Source of the DNA: Kiritimatiellia bacterium
GTDB taxonomy: Bacteria; Verrucomicrobiota; Kiritimatiellia; RFP12; UBA1067
Assembly (NCBI GenBank): GCA_027858965.1
Contig: JAQIBS010000090.1
Coordinates: 1 to 64,000 of the forward strand
Direction: 5' to 3'
Length of the DNA stretch: 64,000 bases
The number at the start of each line of letters is the position of its first letter. Positions within the stretch are counted from its first letter, which is position 1. Below the pieces are notes generated by a model. It was not told the origin of the DNA. It saw nothing but the letters and a program-made list of their open reading frames with translations, and searched no databases. Position numbers and translations under genes: made by a program. Shown here one piece after another: positions 56,637 to 64,000 of the stretch.

Positions 56637-58556
56637 ATGAATGGTGAAATTATAGATCGGGTGTTTGCCTTAAAGGAGCGTTTCTTATGCTTCTCGATTG
56701 ATACAGCAATTATGGCTTTGGCGTACCTTTTTGCAATTGTTTTGCGTTTTGAATTCCACGCTCCGCATTGGGGCTGGAATGGTGTTCTCATCACGTTCTT
56801 TGTTGTGGCTGCTGTGCAATGGTTATTTCTGTTTCTGTTCGGATGTCACAAGGCGATATGGAAATATATAACTGTCAGCGATGTCCCTCGTTTTATTAGT
56901 GCTGTTGCTTGCTCGGCAACTACGTTGTTAATATTGCGGTTCCTGATGCCAGGACATTTTAATGTCCGCCCTCCCTACAGTATTACTTTTATCAATGCGA
57001 TTTTTGTCTTTGGAGGGTTGCTTCTGGCGCGAGTATTCAGTCGGATGTTAGCTCAGAGCGGGACTCATTCTGTAAAATCAGATAGGCCAGAAAAGTTGAG
57101 AAATGTGTTGTTAATAGGTGCGGGAGATGCGGGAAATACCGTTTTACGGGAGATGCGGAATCAGAATCAATGCAACTCTCATCTGATTGGTTTTCTGGAT
57201 GATGACCCAGCTAAACAGGGGGCGAATATTCAGGGGGGTACAGTTCTCGGGAAGATTAAAGACCTGCCGGCAGTTTCCGCCCGGTATAATGTTGATGAAG
57301 TTATTGTTACCATGGTCTGTGTTCCTAAAGAGGTGATCAGAAGGGTGGTGAGTTTATGTAAAGAATCTGATCTGCCTGTGCGTATTCTCCCAGCATTTCA
57401 TGAGCTGATTGATGGGTCGGTAATGGCTTCCCGGTTGCGGAAAGTTGAAATATCCGATTTGCTGGGCAGGGAGGAAACAAAGTTTGATGATCGCCAGATT
57501 ATTAAGGTTATTGCAAATAAATGTGTATTGGTGACAGGGGCCGGCGGGTCGATTGGCAGTGAAATTGTTCGTCAGACAGCTCGTATGGGGCCTTCACGGG
57601 TTGTTTTATTTGAACGGTTTGAGAATGCTCTTTATCAGATTGATCGCGAAATCCGTCAGAAAATGCCGGATGCGGTTATTGTTACCGTTGTTGGTGATGT
57701 CTGTGACCGGGCGAGGGTTGAAGATGTTTTCAGACTTTATAACCCTGAGGTTGTTATTCACGCCGCTGCACATAAACATGTTCCTATGATGGAGATTAAT
57801 GCGGGCGAGGCCCTTAAAAATAATGTTATAGGGACTAGGGTAGTTGGTGAGACGGCTGTAAAATATAATGCTGAGCGATTTATTCTGGTTTCAACTGATA
57901 AGGCCGTTAATCCGCTTTCGGTTATGGGTGTTACTAAAAGACTGGCCGAGATGGTTGTGCAATCTCTCAACCGGAGAGGAAAAACAATATTTTCAGCAGT
58001 GAGGTTCGGTAATGTGCTGGGCTCTTCGGGTTCGGTTGTGCCGCTTTTTCAGGAGCAGATAGCGCAGGGTGGACCTGTTACGGTGACTCACCCTGAGATG
58101 ACGCGCTATTTTATGACGATTGAGGAGGCTGTTCACTTAGTATTGCTTTCAATAACGCAGACTGAAGGGGGCGAAATCTTTATTCTGGATATGGGTGAAC
58201 CTGTGCGCATCGTTGATTTGGCGGAGGAGATGATACGGCTCTCCGGGTTGAAGCCTTATGATGACATTTCAATTGTTTTCTCTGGAATCAGACCGGGGGA
58301 AAAGCTCTACGAGGATTTAGATGTTAGTGAAGCATCCGTTCTCAAGACAGAGCTTGCTCGAATATATATCTGTAAAATAGATGAGGCTGGGCCGGACCTT
58401 GTGGATTCCATGGTGACTTCATGTAAAGAAATCTGTCGGAATCAGGATGGTGATTCAGTTAAACGCCATTTGACTATAGATCTTTATGCACGACTCTCGA
58501 ATGAGATTAGAGTCAGTGACAGAGAAAACCCAGGAAGGATAATAAAAAATGACTAG
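56637..58556 (+). CDS. pglF: PglF/WbpM-like membrane NDP-sugar 4,6-dehydratase
   Basis: A 639-residue protein. Four membrane helices lie in the first 140 residues. The first Rossmann-like part is VLLIGAGDAGNTVLREM with LIGFLDDDPAKQGANIQGG. The catalytic SDR begins near 297: CVLVTGAGGSIGSEIVRQ, VVIHAAAHKHVPMMEINAGEALKNNV, VSTDKAVNPLSVMGVTKRLAEM (TDK and catalytic Lys) and SAVRFGNVLGSSGSVVPLFQEQI. The size and layout equal PglF/WbpM, which convert UDP-GlcNAc to the 4-keto-6-deoxy sugar. With pglE just upstream, pglD and pglC nearby, it gives a complete route to UDP-diacetylbacillosamine and its lipid link. It overlaps the next gene by 8 nt. Confidence 0.9.
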   Translation: MNGEIIDRVFALKERFLCFSIDTAIMALAYLFAIVLRFEFHAPHWGWNGVLITFFVVAAVQWLFLFLFGCHKAIWKYITVSDVPRFISAVACSATTLLILRFLMPGHFNVRPPYSITFINAIFVFGGLLLARVFSRMLAQSGTHSVKSDRPEKLRNVLLIGAGDAGNTVLREMRNQNQCNSHLIGFLDDDPAKQGANIQGGTVLGKIKDLPAVSARYNVDEVIVTMVCVPKEVIRRVVSLCKESDLPVRILPAFHELIDGSVMASRLRKVEISDLLGREETKFDDRQIIKVIANKCVLVTGAGGSIGSEIVRQTARMGPSRVVLFERFENALYQIDREIRQKMPDAVIVTVVGDVCDRARVEDVFRLYNPEVVIHAAAHKHVPMMEINAGEALKNNVIGTRVVGETAVKYNAERFILVSTDKAVNPLSVMGVTKRLAEMVVQSLNRRGKTIFSAVRFGNVLGSSGSVVPLFQEQIAQGGPVTVTHPEMTRYFMTIEEAVHLVLLSITQTEGGEIFILDMGEPVRIVDLAEEMIRLSGLKPYDDISIVFSGIRPGEKLYEDLDVSEASVLKTELARIYICKIDEAGPDLVDSMVTSCKEICRNQDGDSVKRHLTIDLYARLSNEIRVSDRENPGRIIKND

Positions 58557-60456
58557 TTCCTGGACAGTTTCTGTATTTGATTCATTTGCTGGTCTTCTGC
58601 TACGCTTGACAACCAGTGACGCCAGGTATCTATTCGCATTTCTGAGTGCTTTTGTTATCTCTTTGTTGCTGACGCCTCCTGTGAGAGAGTTTGCAAGAAA
58701 AACAGGGATGGTTGATCAGCCAGATGAGAGGCGTATCAACAAGGTTCCGATTCCGCGCGGGGGTGGGCTGGCCGTCTTTATTGCCTTTCATGTTGTTCTT
58801 CTGGCCTTCGCCCTGATGGGTGGTAGGCAGATTAGCCCCAGTTTCACTTTCAGTTGGCAGTGGCATTTCTTTTTGGCATCCTCTCTCCTGTTGATTATTG
58901 GGTTTGTGGATGATAAATATGGGATGAAGCCGATGTTTAAGTTTGCCGGGCAGATTGCAGTGGCATCGATTCTGTTTCTGTCGGATATTCGGGTGGGTGG
59001 GATTATTGTTGCATTCCCAGTATGGCTGGACTATTTGGTGACGGTTTTCTGGATTGTTGGGGCGATCAATGCATTCAATCTGATTGATGGATTGGATGGC
59101 CTTTCTTCCGGGTTGTCATTGATTGCCTGTCTTGGATTAGCAGGAGCGCTTGTTTTTAGCAACCGTGCGGCTGATACCATTCCATATCTTATTTTAGCTG
59201 GTGCCTGTCTGGGATTTCTTCGCTATAATTTTCATCCGGCATCTGTATTTCTGGGTGATTCCGGAAGTATGTTCTTGGGTCTGTGCGTGGCTACGCTACC
59301 TCTTATGACGGGGTCCCGAAGAGAGCTGGTGGCATCGCTGGGTGTTCCGCTGTTAGCGATGGGAATTCCAATTTTTGATACAATGCTGGCAATCTGGCGA
59401 CGCACTGCCAGAGCTTTGCTTCCGCAGGATTTTATTGGCGTTGATGCCCAGACAAATGTTATGCAACCGGATAAAGATCATATTCATCATCGTATTCTGC
59501 GAAAAACATTGAACCAGCGAACGGCCGCTATTACGCTCTATCTGGTGGCTCTAGTTCTGGTGCTGGTCGGTCTTTCAGGGTTACTTTTACGCAATCATGC
59601 TCCGGGATTCTTCATGATTGCGTTTATGGTGGCTGTCGCTGTGGCTGTTCGACATATGGTCAGTGTTGAGTTATGGGATACAGGTCGGTTTCTTTCTAAG
59701 AAAAGAGCCACCTTAAGACAGGCTGTTGTTCTCCCCGCTTATATAATAATTGATGTTATTCTTTTGGTATTTGCCTGGATCGTTGCGCGGTTCTTCTCCG
59801 GGTTGCCTCTTGGTCGAAATGCATTTCTCTATGAGCTGCCGATTGTGATTTCAATTATATTTGTGTCTTTGGTTGTTAGTAAGACTTATCGTCGGGTCTG
59901 GTCGAGAGCTCAAGTGCGGGATTATGCGCTGCTCACATTTACTCTATTTGTTTCAACTCTCATTGCTGCTTCTGTGATACTGATGATTGAGAGTGAGGAT
60001 TATGGTTTTATAAAGTTTTCCATTTTAATGTTTATGTGTGCTTTCTTTCCGCTGACTGGCATGCGTGTGATACGGGAGTGCTTAGCCAGCTTTATGCATG
60101 TTATTGAGCGTTTTGTAATAAGGGATAAAGAAGATACAGAACGGGTTCTGGTTTATGGGGGAGGGGTGAAATTCAGCCTTTATCTCAAGAATATCATAGC
60201 AAAAGCCGGTAATAATAAAATGTTCATTGTTGGATTGGTGGATGATGATATACATTTGAAGGGGCGTGTTATCTCAGGGTACAGGGTGCTGGGGGGGGCG
60301 GAACATATTATGGAAATTGCCAAGAAATATAGGGCTGCTCGTGTGTTAATCACCTGCGATATGTCGGAGGATAAGATTGAGCAAATGGCTAAGGAGTTTG
60401 AAGGTAGTGATATTAAACTTTCGGTCTGGAGATGTTCGGAAGAAATCTTAAACTAA
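58549..60456 (+). CDS. MraY/WecA-like glycosyl-phosphate transferase with C-terminal Rossmann domain
   Basis: A 635-residue protein. The N-terminal 350 residues are a polytopic polyprenyl-phosphate N-acetylhexosamine-1-phosphate transferase: MVDQPDERRINKVPIPRGGGLAVF, GFVDDKYGMKP, INAFNLIDGLDGLSSG, VFLGDSGSMFLGL and DKDHIHHRILRK. About residues 380-510 hold four more helices. Residues 525-635 form a soluble Rossmann-like part (RVLVYGGGVKFSLYLKNII, FIVGLVDDDIHLKGRVISGYRVLGG) that resembles the first Rossmann part of PglF next door. The fusion, and having both this and a PglC-type initiator in one locus, suggests two initiation routes. The donor is probably UDP-GlcNAc or a derivative. Confidence 0.86.
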   Translation: MTSSWTVSVFDSFAGLLLRLTTSDARYLFAFLSAFVISLLLTPPVREFARKTGMVDQPDERRINKVPIPRGGGLAVFIAFHVVLLAFALMGGRQISPSFTFSWQWHFFLASSLLLIIGFVDDKYGMKPMFKFAGQIAVASILFLSDIRVGGIIVAFPVWLDYLVTVFWIVGAINAFNLIDGLDGLSSGLSLIACLGLAGALVFSNRAADTIPYLILAGACLGFLRYNFHPASVFLGDSGSMFLGLCVATLPLMTGSRRELVASLGVPLLAMGIPIFDTMLAIWRRTARALLPQDFIGVDAQTNVMQPDKDHIHHRILRKTLNQRTAAITLYLVALVLVLVGLSGLLLRNHAPGFFMIAFMVAVAVAVRHMVSVELWDTGRFLSKKRATLRQAVVLPAYIIIDVILLVFAWIVARFFSGLPLGRNAFLYELPIVISIIFVSLVVSKTYRRVWSRAQVRDYALLTFTLFVSTLIAASVILMIESEDYGFIKFSILMFMCAFFPLTGMRVIRECLASFMHVIERFVIRDKEDTERVLVYGGGVKFSLYLKNIIAKAGNNKMFIVGLVDDDIHLKGRVISGYRVLGGAEHIMEIAKKYRAARVLITCDMSEDKIEQMAKEFEGSDIKLSVWRCSEEILN

Positions 60457-60463
60457 AAATAAT

Positions 60464-60500
60464 TCGGCGCACCGAATTATCCGATTCCGCTGCGCGGAAT
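60464..60500 (+). repeat. Two short hairpins after the MraY-like gene
   Basis: Arms AATTCGG and CCGAATT surround a 4-nt loop at 60464-60481. Perfect arms ATTCCGC and GCGGAAT surround TGC at 60484-60500, the 7-3-7 format. A further 7-3-7 hairpin, AAAACAC-TGC-GTGTTTT, lies at 60680-60696. The gap 60457-60724 has no other feature. Confidence 0.6.
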
Positions 60501-60724
60501 TGCAGTATTGAGGGCCGGTTTATTAGCAGGCTGCGCCTGGAGTTTTTCAAAAATAGTGATCATTTTTTATACGCGCCCTCTTCCCCTTCGACAAGCTCAG
60601 GGCATGCGAGATGCACTTCTACAATACAAGTCTTTGTGTGACAGGAGGATTTGTGCGATATCCATTGTTGCATTAGGTAAAAACACTGCGTGTTTTGAAT
60701 TGAGGTGAAAAGGAAGGTTGGATT

Positions 60725-61141
60725 ATGAAAAGTTATCGTAAAGAGTTGTGGTTCAATGCAAAACAGCGCAGAGAGATCATAAATATCACGCCGCAGGTTA
60801 ATGAATGTCTCTCTGATAGTGGTGTTAAAGAGGGGCTTTGTCTGGTAAATGCCATGCACATCACGGCCAGTGTCTTTATCAATGATAATGAGAGTGGATT
60901 GCATTCAGATTATGAGCGCTGGCTTGAAAAACTGGCTCCTGAGAAACCCTATGATCAATATGCCCACAATGGCTATGAGGATAATGCGGATGCGCATTTG
61001 AAAAGGACCGTTATGGGTCGAGAGGTTGTCGTGGCAATTACCGATGGAAATTTAGATTTTGGTCCATGGGAGTGTATTTTTTATTATGAGCTCGATGGCA
61101 AGCGTGATAAACGGGTGCTGGTAAAGATCATCGGTGAGTAA
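60725..61141 (+). CDS. YjbQ/UPF0047 family protein (secondary thiamine-phosphate synthase)
   Basis: A 138-residue protein of the YjbQ family: [68 protein letters not shown] and [16 protein letters not shown]. The conserved His and Glu residues of the three motifs are present. Family members show weak thiamine-phosphate synthase activity, but their main function is open. A true ThiE lies 1.6 kb away on the other strand. It is flanked by hairpin words on both sides (60680 and 61164), like the accessory genes of region 2. Confidence 0.88.
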   Translation: MKSYRKELWFNAKQRREIINITPQVNECLSDSGVKEGLCLVNAMHITASVFINDNESGLHSDYERWLEKLAPEKPYDQYAHNGYEDNADAHLKRTVMGREVVVAITDGNLDFGPWECIFYYELDGKRDKRVLVKIIGE

Positions 61142-61180
61142 TTCCGCTTCGCGCAATTACAATAAAACGCTACGCGTTTT
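61141..61180 (+). repeat. Two short hairpins after the YjbQ-family gene
   Basis: Arms ATTCCGC and GCGCAAT (one mismatch) surround TTC, starting in the stop codon of the gene. Perfect arms AAAACGC and GCGTTTT surround TAC at 61164-61180. Confidence 0.6.
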
Positions 61181-61314
61181 GGCTGCCTTCGCTGGTTTTC
61201 AGGTAAGAAAATTAATGGTAAGAATATGTTGCCATGTTGTTTTTCGGTAAAAATTGGATATTGTTATGTTTGGACGTGTTGTTACTTGACGATTGTGCCG
61301 CGCCTAATTATCAT

Positions 61315-61382
61315 CCTCTGACCTCTGACCTCTGACCTCTGACCTCTGACCTCTGACCTCTGACCTCTGACCTCTGACCTCT
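61315..61382. repeat. Tandem heptamer repeat (CCTCTGA)
   Basis: Nine perfect copies of the 7-nt unit CCTCTGA are followed by CCTCT. The array ends 6 nt before the end (stop side) of the minus-strand nucleotidyltransferase gene. Copy number may vary by slippage. Confidence 0.9.
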
Positions 61383-61388
61383 TTCTAC

Positions 61389-62639
61389 TCACTCTTCCTG
61401 GGTGAGTTTTTGTATTATCTCTTTTCGTATGGCCGCATTATCTAGTGCTGATCTGTTTTGTTTTAAAGAGAAAAGATCACGCCCGGTATGCTGTATAAGG
61501 TGCATTGCTCTTAGAAACCATGCAAGAGGCAGTAGCAACTTGTGCCGGGCAAAGGGATAGTGCAGAGCCATAAAGGTCTGTGGCATGAAAATTCGACTTG
61601 CTATCAGCTTGATTTTCCCCATTGCTGATGACTGCCGGTATTTCAGGAAGTTATATTCATGATCTCTGCTGTTTGCTTCCGGTAGCTCAAACAGTGTGCT
61701 ACATGCTGAATGGAGTAAATCCTTTTCAATGCCTGCTTTTTCTATATTACATTGATCAGGAAGTGGGATTCCGAAGAGTTCTGAGACAATTTGTAATATA
61801 AATATGGTTGCCGTGCCGATCTTCCAGTAGGATGCTGATCTTTCGAAGTTGAATGAGGCTATCTCAGAGAGATGCATTTTGAGGATTAAGGCAATATCAA
61901 TATAACTTCTTAACGATAAGGCCATCCTATGGTGAAGTATATGTTGGATAAGATGTGAAAGCTGATCTTCTATTGTGAATTCGCGTATGCATGAGCCAAA
62001 AAGGACCGCCTTCTGTGTGTTATTCCATATTTTCTCTATCTCGGGAATTGAGCTACCCTCGATCATCTCAGATTCAACATTCCAGTGTAGTTCAATGAAT
62101 GCTTTGAATGAAGGGTGGTAATATGCATTATCGTAGATGTATTTATTTTTCAGCTGATCTCTTTTGGGTTGATATCCGGCTGCCGTTAAGATTGCATGTG
62201 CTCGCTCAATATCGCATTTATGTACGAGGATATCGATGTCTGCCATCGAACGTTGTGATGGCTCGTCATAAATCTTTTCACTGAGCCATGTGCCTTTGAG
62301 AGGAATAACATCAATGCGGTCTTGAGATAGTTTCTGCAGGAGCTCAGTTGTTTGCAGCTGGCGAATAATCGTTGTCTGAAGATGCTCTAGTGCCAGCGAC
62401 CGCCAAGCTGCAGGTGCTGAGTCCGGCTCAACGGCGGCATCCGTTGAAAATAGCTGTGGAATGTTTTTGGCGAGCCATGGAAAGAGAAAGTGTTCGACAC
62501 GGTGCTGTCTTGCCTGCCGCAGCAGGGATCCCCAGTTGGTGGATTCTAAACTTTCAGGGGGCGGGGAGTTATGAATGGCGCAACGCAGGCAATCTACCAG
62601 CATTCGCCACTCTTCAGGTATATGTGTTTGCAATTTCAA
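61389..62639 (-). CDS. Nucleotidyltransferase family protein (NTP_transf_5-like)
   Basis: A 416-residue protein of the family often found beside exosortase and exopolysaccharide genes. About residues 110-135 read VIPLKGTWLSEKIYDEPSQRSMADIDILVHK: Lys in LKG and the MxDIDIL acidic pair correspond to the active site of this nucleotidyltransferase-fold group. IELHWNVE follows, with the third acidic residue. The C-terminal part is helical. The substrate is unknown. The gene is on the minus strand, with a tandem heptamer at its 3' side. The context suggests a part in the glycan and exosortase system. Confidence 0.82.
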   Translation of the reverse strand: MKLQTHIPEEWRMLVDCLRCAIHNSPPPESLESTNWGSLLRQARQHRVEHFLFPWLAKNIPQLFSTDAAVEPDSAPAAWRSLALEHLQTTIIRQLQTTELLQKLSQDRIDVIPLKGTWLSEKIYDEPSQRSMADIDILVHKCDIERAHAILTAAGYQPKRDQLKNKYIYDNAYYHPSFKAFIELHWNVESEMIEGSSIPEIEKIWNNTQKAVLFGSCIREFTIEDQLSHLIQHILHHRMALSLRSYIDIALILKMHLSEIASFNFERSASYWKIGTATIFILQIVSELFGIPLPDQCNIEKAGIEKDLLHSACSTLFELPEANSRDHEYNFLKYRQSSAMGKIKLIASRIFMPQTFMALHYPFARHKLLLPLAWFLRAMHLIQHTGRDLFSLKQNRSALDNAAIRKEIIQKLTQEE

Positions 62640-62774
62640 AGTTGATAATTTCGTAAGTTATTGATAGAAAAAAACGTACAAAAACAACAAGAAGTTGATT
62701 TTATAGCTACTGAATTAAATCCTGTTAATCTTGTAATCCTGTCAAAAAAACGAAGTTTATAGCTGTACAGACTA

Positions 62775-63401
62775 CTAGTTCTGAGCTGCAGTCCAGATAT
62801 CCTGTAAACGCACTATGGCATCATACGGCTTGGCTGCCTGGCAGACATATCGGACCACGGCATAGTTAATAGCACCATTTTTTAAAACCATATCAAGGTT
62901 GTTTTCGTTGATGCCGCCGATTGCCACTGTTGTGAACGGTGCGTGCTGGATGATTCTGCCTGCTAGCTTTGCTCCCAGCTCTGGATCAGAAATGTCTTTG
63001 GTCGGGGTTTTGTAAACCGGTCCTACACCGCAGTAATCGGGGCAAATGTCAACGGCATTAGAGGCTTGCTCCTCAGAGTGGGTTGAGAGTCCGAAGATCT
63101 GTAGTTCAGAAAACTTTATGCGGGCCTGTGCAATGGGCATATCTTCCTGTCCCAGGTGAACTCCATCGGCTTCCATCTCAGTGGCAAGCTGGGGGTCGTC
63201 GTTAATGATAAACCGGGTTGAGGTGCCTTGCGTGATGGACCTGAGATTACGGGCTCTCTCAAGAACATCGTCATCAATGGTTTTTTTCATGCGGAGTTGA
63301 ATATATCGAATTTTTGCTTTAACTGCTGCCTCAGCGCAGGCTTCGTAAGATGTTGCTGGATTTGTGATAATCAGGTATAAGCCGAAACGTTCTATAGTCA
63401 T
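62775..63401 (-). CDS. thiE: Thiamine-phosphate synthase
   Basis: A 208-residue TIM-barrel enzyme that joins HMP diphosphate and thiazole phosphate to thiamine phosphate. Motifs in order: LYLIITNP, IRYIQLRMKKTIDDD, RFIINDDPQLATEMEADGVHLGQEDM, FGLSTHSEEQASNA, YCGVGPVYKTPTKD and TVAIGGINENNLDMVLKNGAINYAVV. Substrate-contact residues (QLRxK, NDD, HLGQED, THS, GPVxxTxTK, GGI) are all present. It is the only clear housekeeping gene in the window. I saw no TPP riboswitch upstream. A strong AT-rich hairpin lies at 63417-63461 just before its start. Confidence 0.93.
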   Translation of the reverse strand: MTIERFGLYLIITNPATSYEACAEAAVKAKIRYIQLRMKKTIDDDVLERARNLRSITQGTSTRFIINDDPQLATEMEADGVHLGQEDMPIAQARIKFSELQIFGLSTHSEEQASNAVDICPDYCGVGPVYKTPTKDISDPELGAKLAGRIIQHAPFTTVAIGGINENNLDMVLKNGAINYAVVRYVCQAAKPYDAIVRLQDIWTAAQN

Positions 63402-63416
63402 GATATGTTCCCGGTA

Positions 63417-63461
63417 AAAAAAATATGGTAAAAAGATGAATCCTTTTTACCATATTTTTTT
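63417..63461 (-). terminator. Perfect 19-bp AT-rich hairpin upstream of thiE
   Basis: Arms of 19 nt (AAAAAAATATGGTAAAAAG and its exact complement) surround the 7-nt loop ATGAATC. A-runs and T-runs at both ends make it suitable as a terminator in either direction. It probably ends transcription coming from the HEAT gene. Because it is 16 nt from the thiE start, a role as an attenuator or mRNA leader hairpin is also possible. Confidence 0.6.
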
Positions 63462-63479
63462 GTTCAATGCACGCAGGTC

Positions 63480-63635
63480 GTTAAAAAGGTTGAAATAGTT
63501 AAAAAGGTTGAAGTGGGTGATTTATATCGCACAGTGTTGCATTGCAAGTCAAAAAAATGATTATATTCTTGCTGTCATCCAACAATTATGTGGATGTCTC
63601 ATTTAACCTCTTTAACCTTTTTAACCTTTAACTTT
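63480..63635. repeat. Word repeats GTTAAAAAGGTTGAA and complement
   Basis: GTTAAAAAGGTTGAAATAG and GTTAAAAAGGTTGAAGTGG stand in tandem at 63480-63518. Complement-sense TTTAACCTCTTTAACC and TTTTTAACCTTTAAC lie at 63602-63631. The two sets form a loose inverted pair around a gene-free spacer. The same word occurs at 53309-53334 and, in complement, at 38215-38240. Confidence 0.6.
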
Positions 63636-63637
63636 GT

Positions 63638-64000
63638 TTATTTGGCAAAGAAAGTATCAAGTTTTGTTTTCATCTCGGCATCGCCTTGTGCACTCTTGCT
63701 GACATCCGCCCACATTTTTTTGTAGTCATCTTTCTTAACACCCTTGACACTGAGTTTCTTTTCAATGCCGCGCTGTGCGAGAATGCGCTGCTTGTTGTCG
63801 GTGGATGTGAGAGCCACACTCATTAGATATTTGAGGGAGTCGTTGTTATCCCAGGCTGAGAGAGCCCTGACGGCAGCAGTTGCGATTTCTTTATCGCTAT
63901 CTTTAAGGGCTCCTTCGGTGATTGTCAGCAGCTTCTTGTCTCCGATCCGTCCGAAGGTGCCCAATAGATCCAGTTTTTGCTCCGGTTTTGCCTTTGACCA
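63638..64000 (-). CDS. HEAT-repeat protein (N-terminus beyond the window)
   Basis: The C-terminal 121 residues of a larger protein; the frame is open to the right window edge. A TTG at 63964 is in frame but is probably internal. Helical repeats are visible: LLTITEGALKDSDKEIATAAVRALSAW and NDSLKYLMSVALTSTDNKQRILAQRG, with the usual spacing of HEAT/PBS-lyase repeats. The end is KKDDYKKMWADVSKSAQGDAE and a short tail. HEAT proteins serve as scaffolds. The function cannot be told from this part. Confidence 0.75.
   Translation of the reverse strand, partial: WSKAKPEQKLDLLGTFGRIGDKKLLTITEGALKDSDKEIATAAVRALSAWDNNDSLKYLMSVALTSTDNKQRILAQRGIEKKLSVKGVKKDDYKKMWADVSKSAQGDAEMKTKLDTFFAK

Noticed and set aside
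63417-63461. TPP riboswitch before thiE
   Set aside because: The hairpin is a simple AT-rich stem; the conserved CUGAGA and related TPP-box sequences were not found.

Overview
The window looks like a chromosomal surface-polysaccharide region of a Gram-negative bacterium. It holds a very large glycan locus, an exosortase fused to an EpsI-like domain, LamG and HEAT-repeat proteins, and GxxExxY, four-helix-bundle (S23-like) and DUF4143 genes. That mix is common in the PVC group (Kiritimatiellota, Lentisphaerota, Verrucomicrobiota), but no marker gene is present and the assignment is inference. No rRNA, tRNA or CRISPR was recognised.

Region 1 (1-26.3 kb) is a plus-strand polysaccharide cluster. 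It contains a CBS/nucleotidyltransferase (cut by the window edge), a Wzy-like polymerase, many GT2 and GT4 glycosyltransferases, four hexapeptide acetyltransferases (one only a remnant), SAM and FkbM methyltransferases and a DUF1919 protein. It also has a three-gene deoxysugar cassette (NDP-hexose 2,3-dehydratase, Gfo/Idh/MocA reductase, SDR) and two paralogous exported coiled-coil proteins of unknown function. Decay is visible: a pyruvyltransferase stub, a frameshifted methyltransferase, a methyltransferase fused to an acetyltransferase tail, and a truncated YdcF.

Region 2 (26.3-41.5 kb) continues the glycan pathway (WbuB-like GT4, GT2, epimerase, CapD-like dehydratase, GT2, 5'-truncated sugar transferase). 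Almost every pathway gene is separated from the next by an accessory gene: a REP-associated tyrosine transposase (RAYT), two DUF4143 ATPases, an MntA/HepT toxin-antitoxin pair, two ERCC4-type nucleases, a GxxExxY protein, a Fic protein and an S23-like protein. The joints carry short hairpins. The most regular is a 43-nt double hairpin (7-bp stem, 3-nt loop, 3-nt linker, 10-bp stem, 3-nt loop). It lies in one orientation before genes and in the other after genes.

Region 3 (41.5-48.3 kb) is a helicase block: SNF2 helicase, SWIM plus HTH protein, a tiny ORF, and SWIM plus SNF2 helicase, preceded by hairpin arrays.

Region 4 (48.4-64 kb) holds PglC, PglD, PglE and PglF-like genes (the diacetylbacillosamine route), an LtaS-like sulfatase, a GDPD-LamG protein, the exosortase, a MraY/WecA-like transferase, a YjbQ-family protein, a nucleotidyltransferase, ThiE and a HEAT protein.

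The most striking theme is a set of dispersed palindromic words. The word that ends the RAYT gene also lies in frame inside two sugar-biosynthesis enzymes. An epimerase carries a 174-bp insert with 28-bp inverted ends, and a GT4 has repeat blocks in three variable segments. Several genes take their stop codon from such a repeat. This suggests mobile short elements that fit into coding sequence and into gene boundaries.
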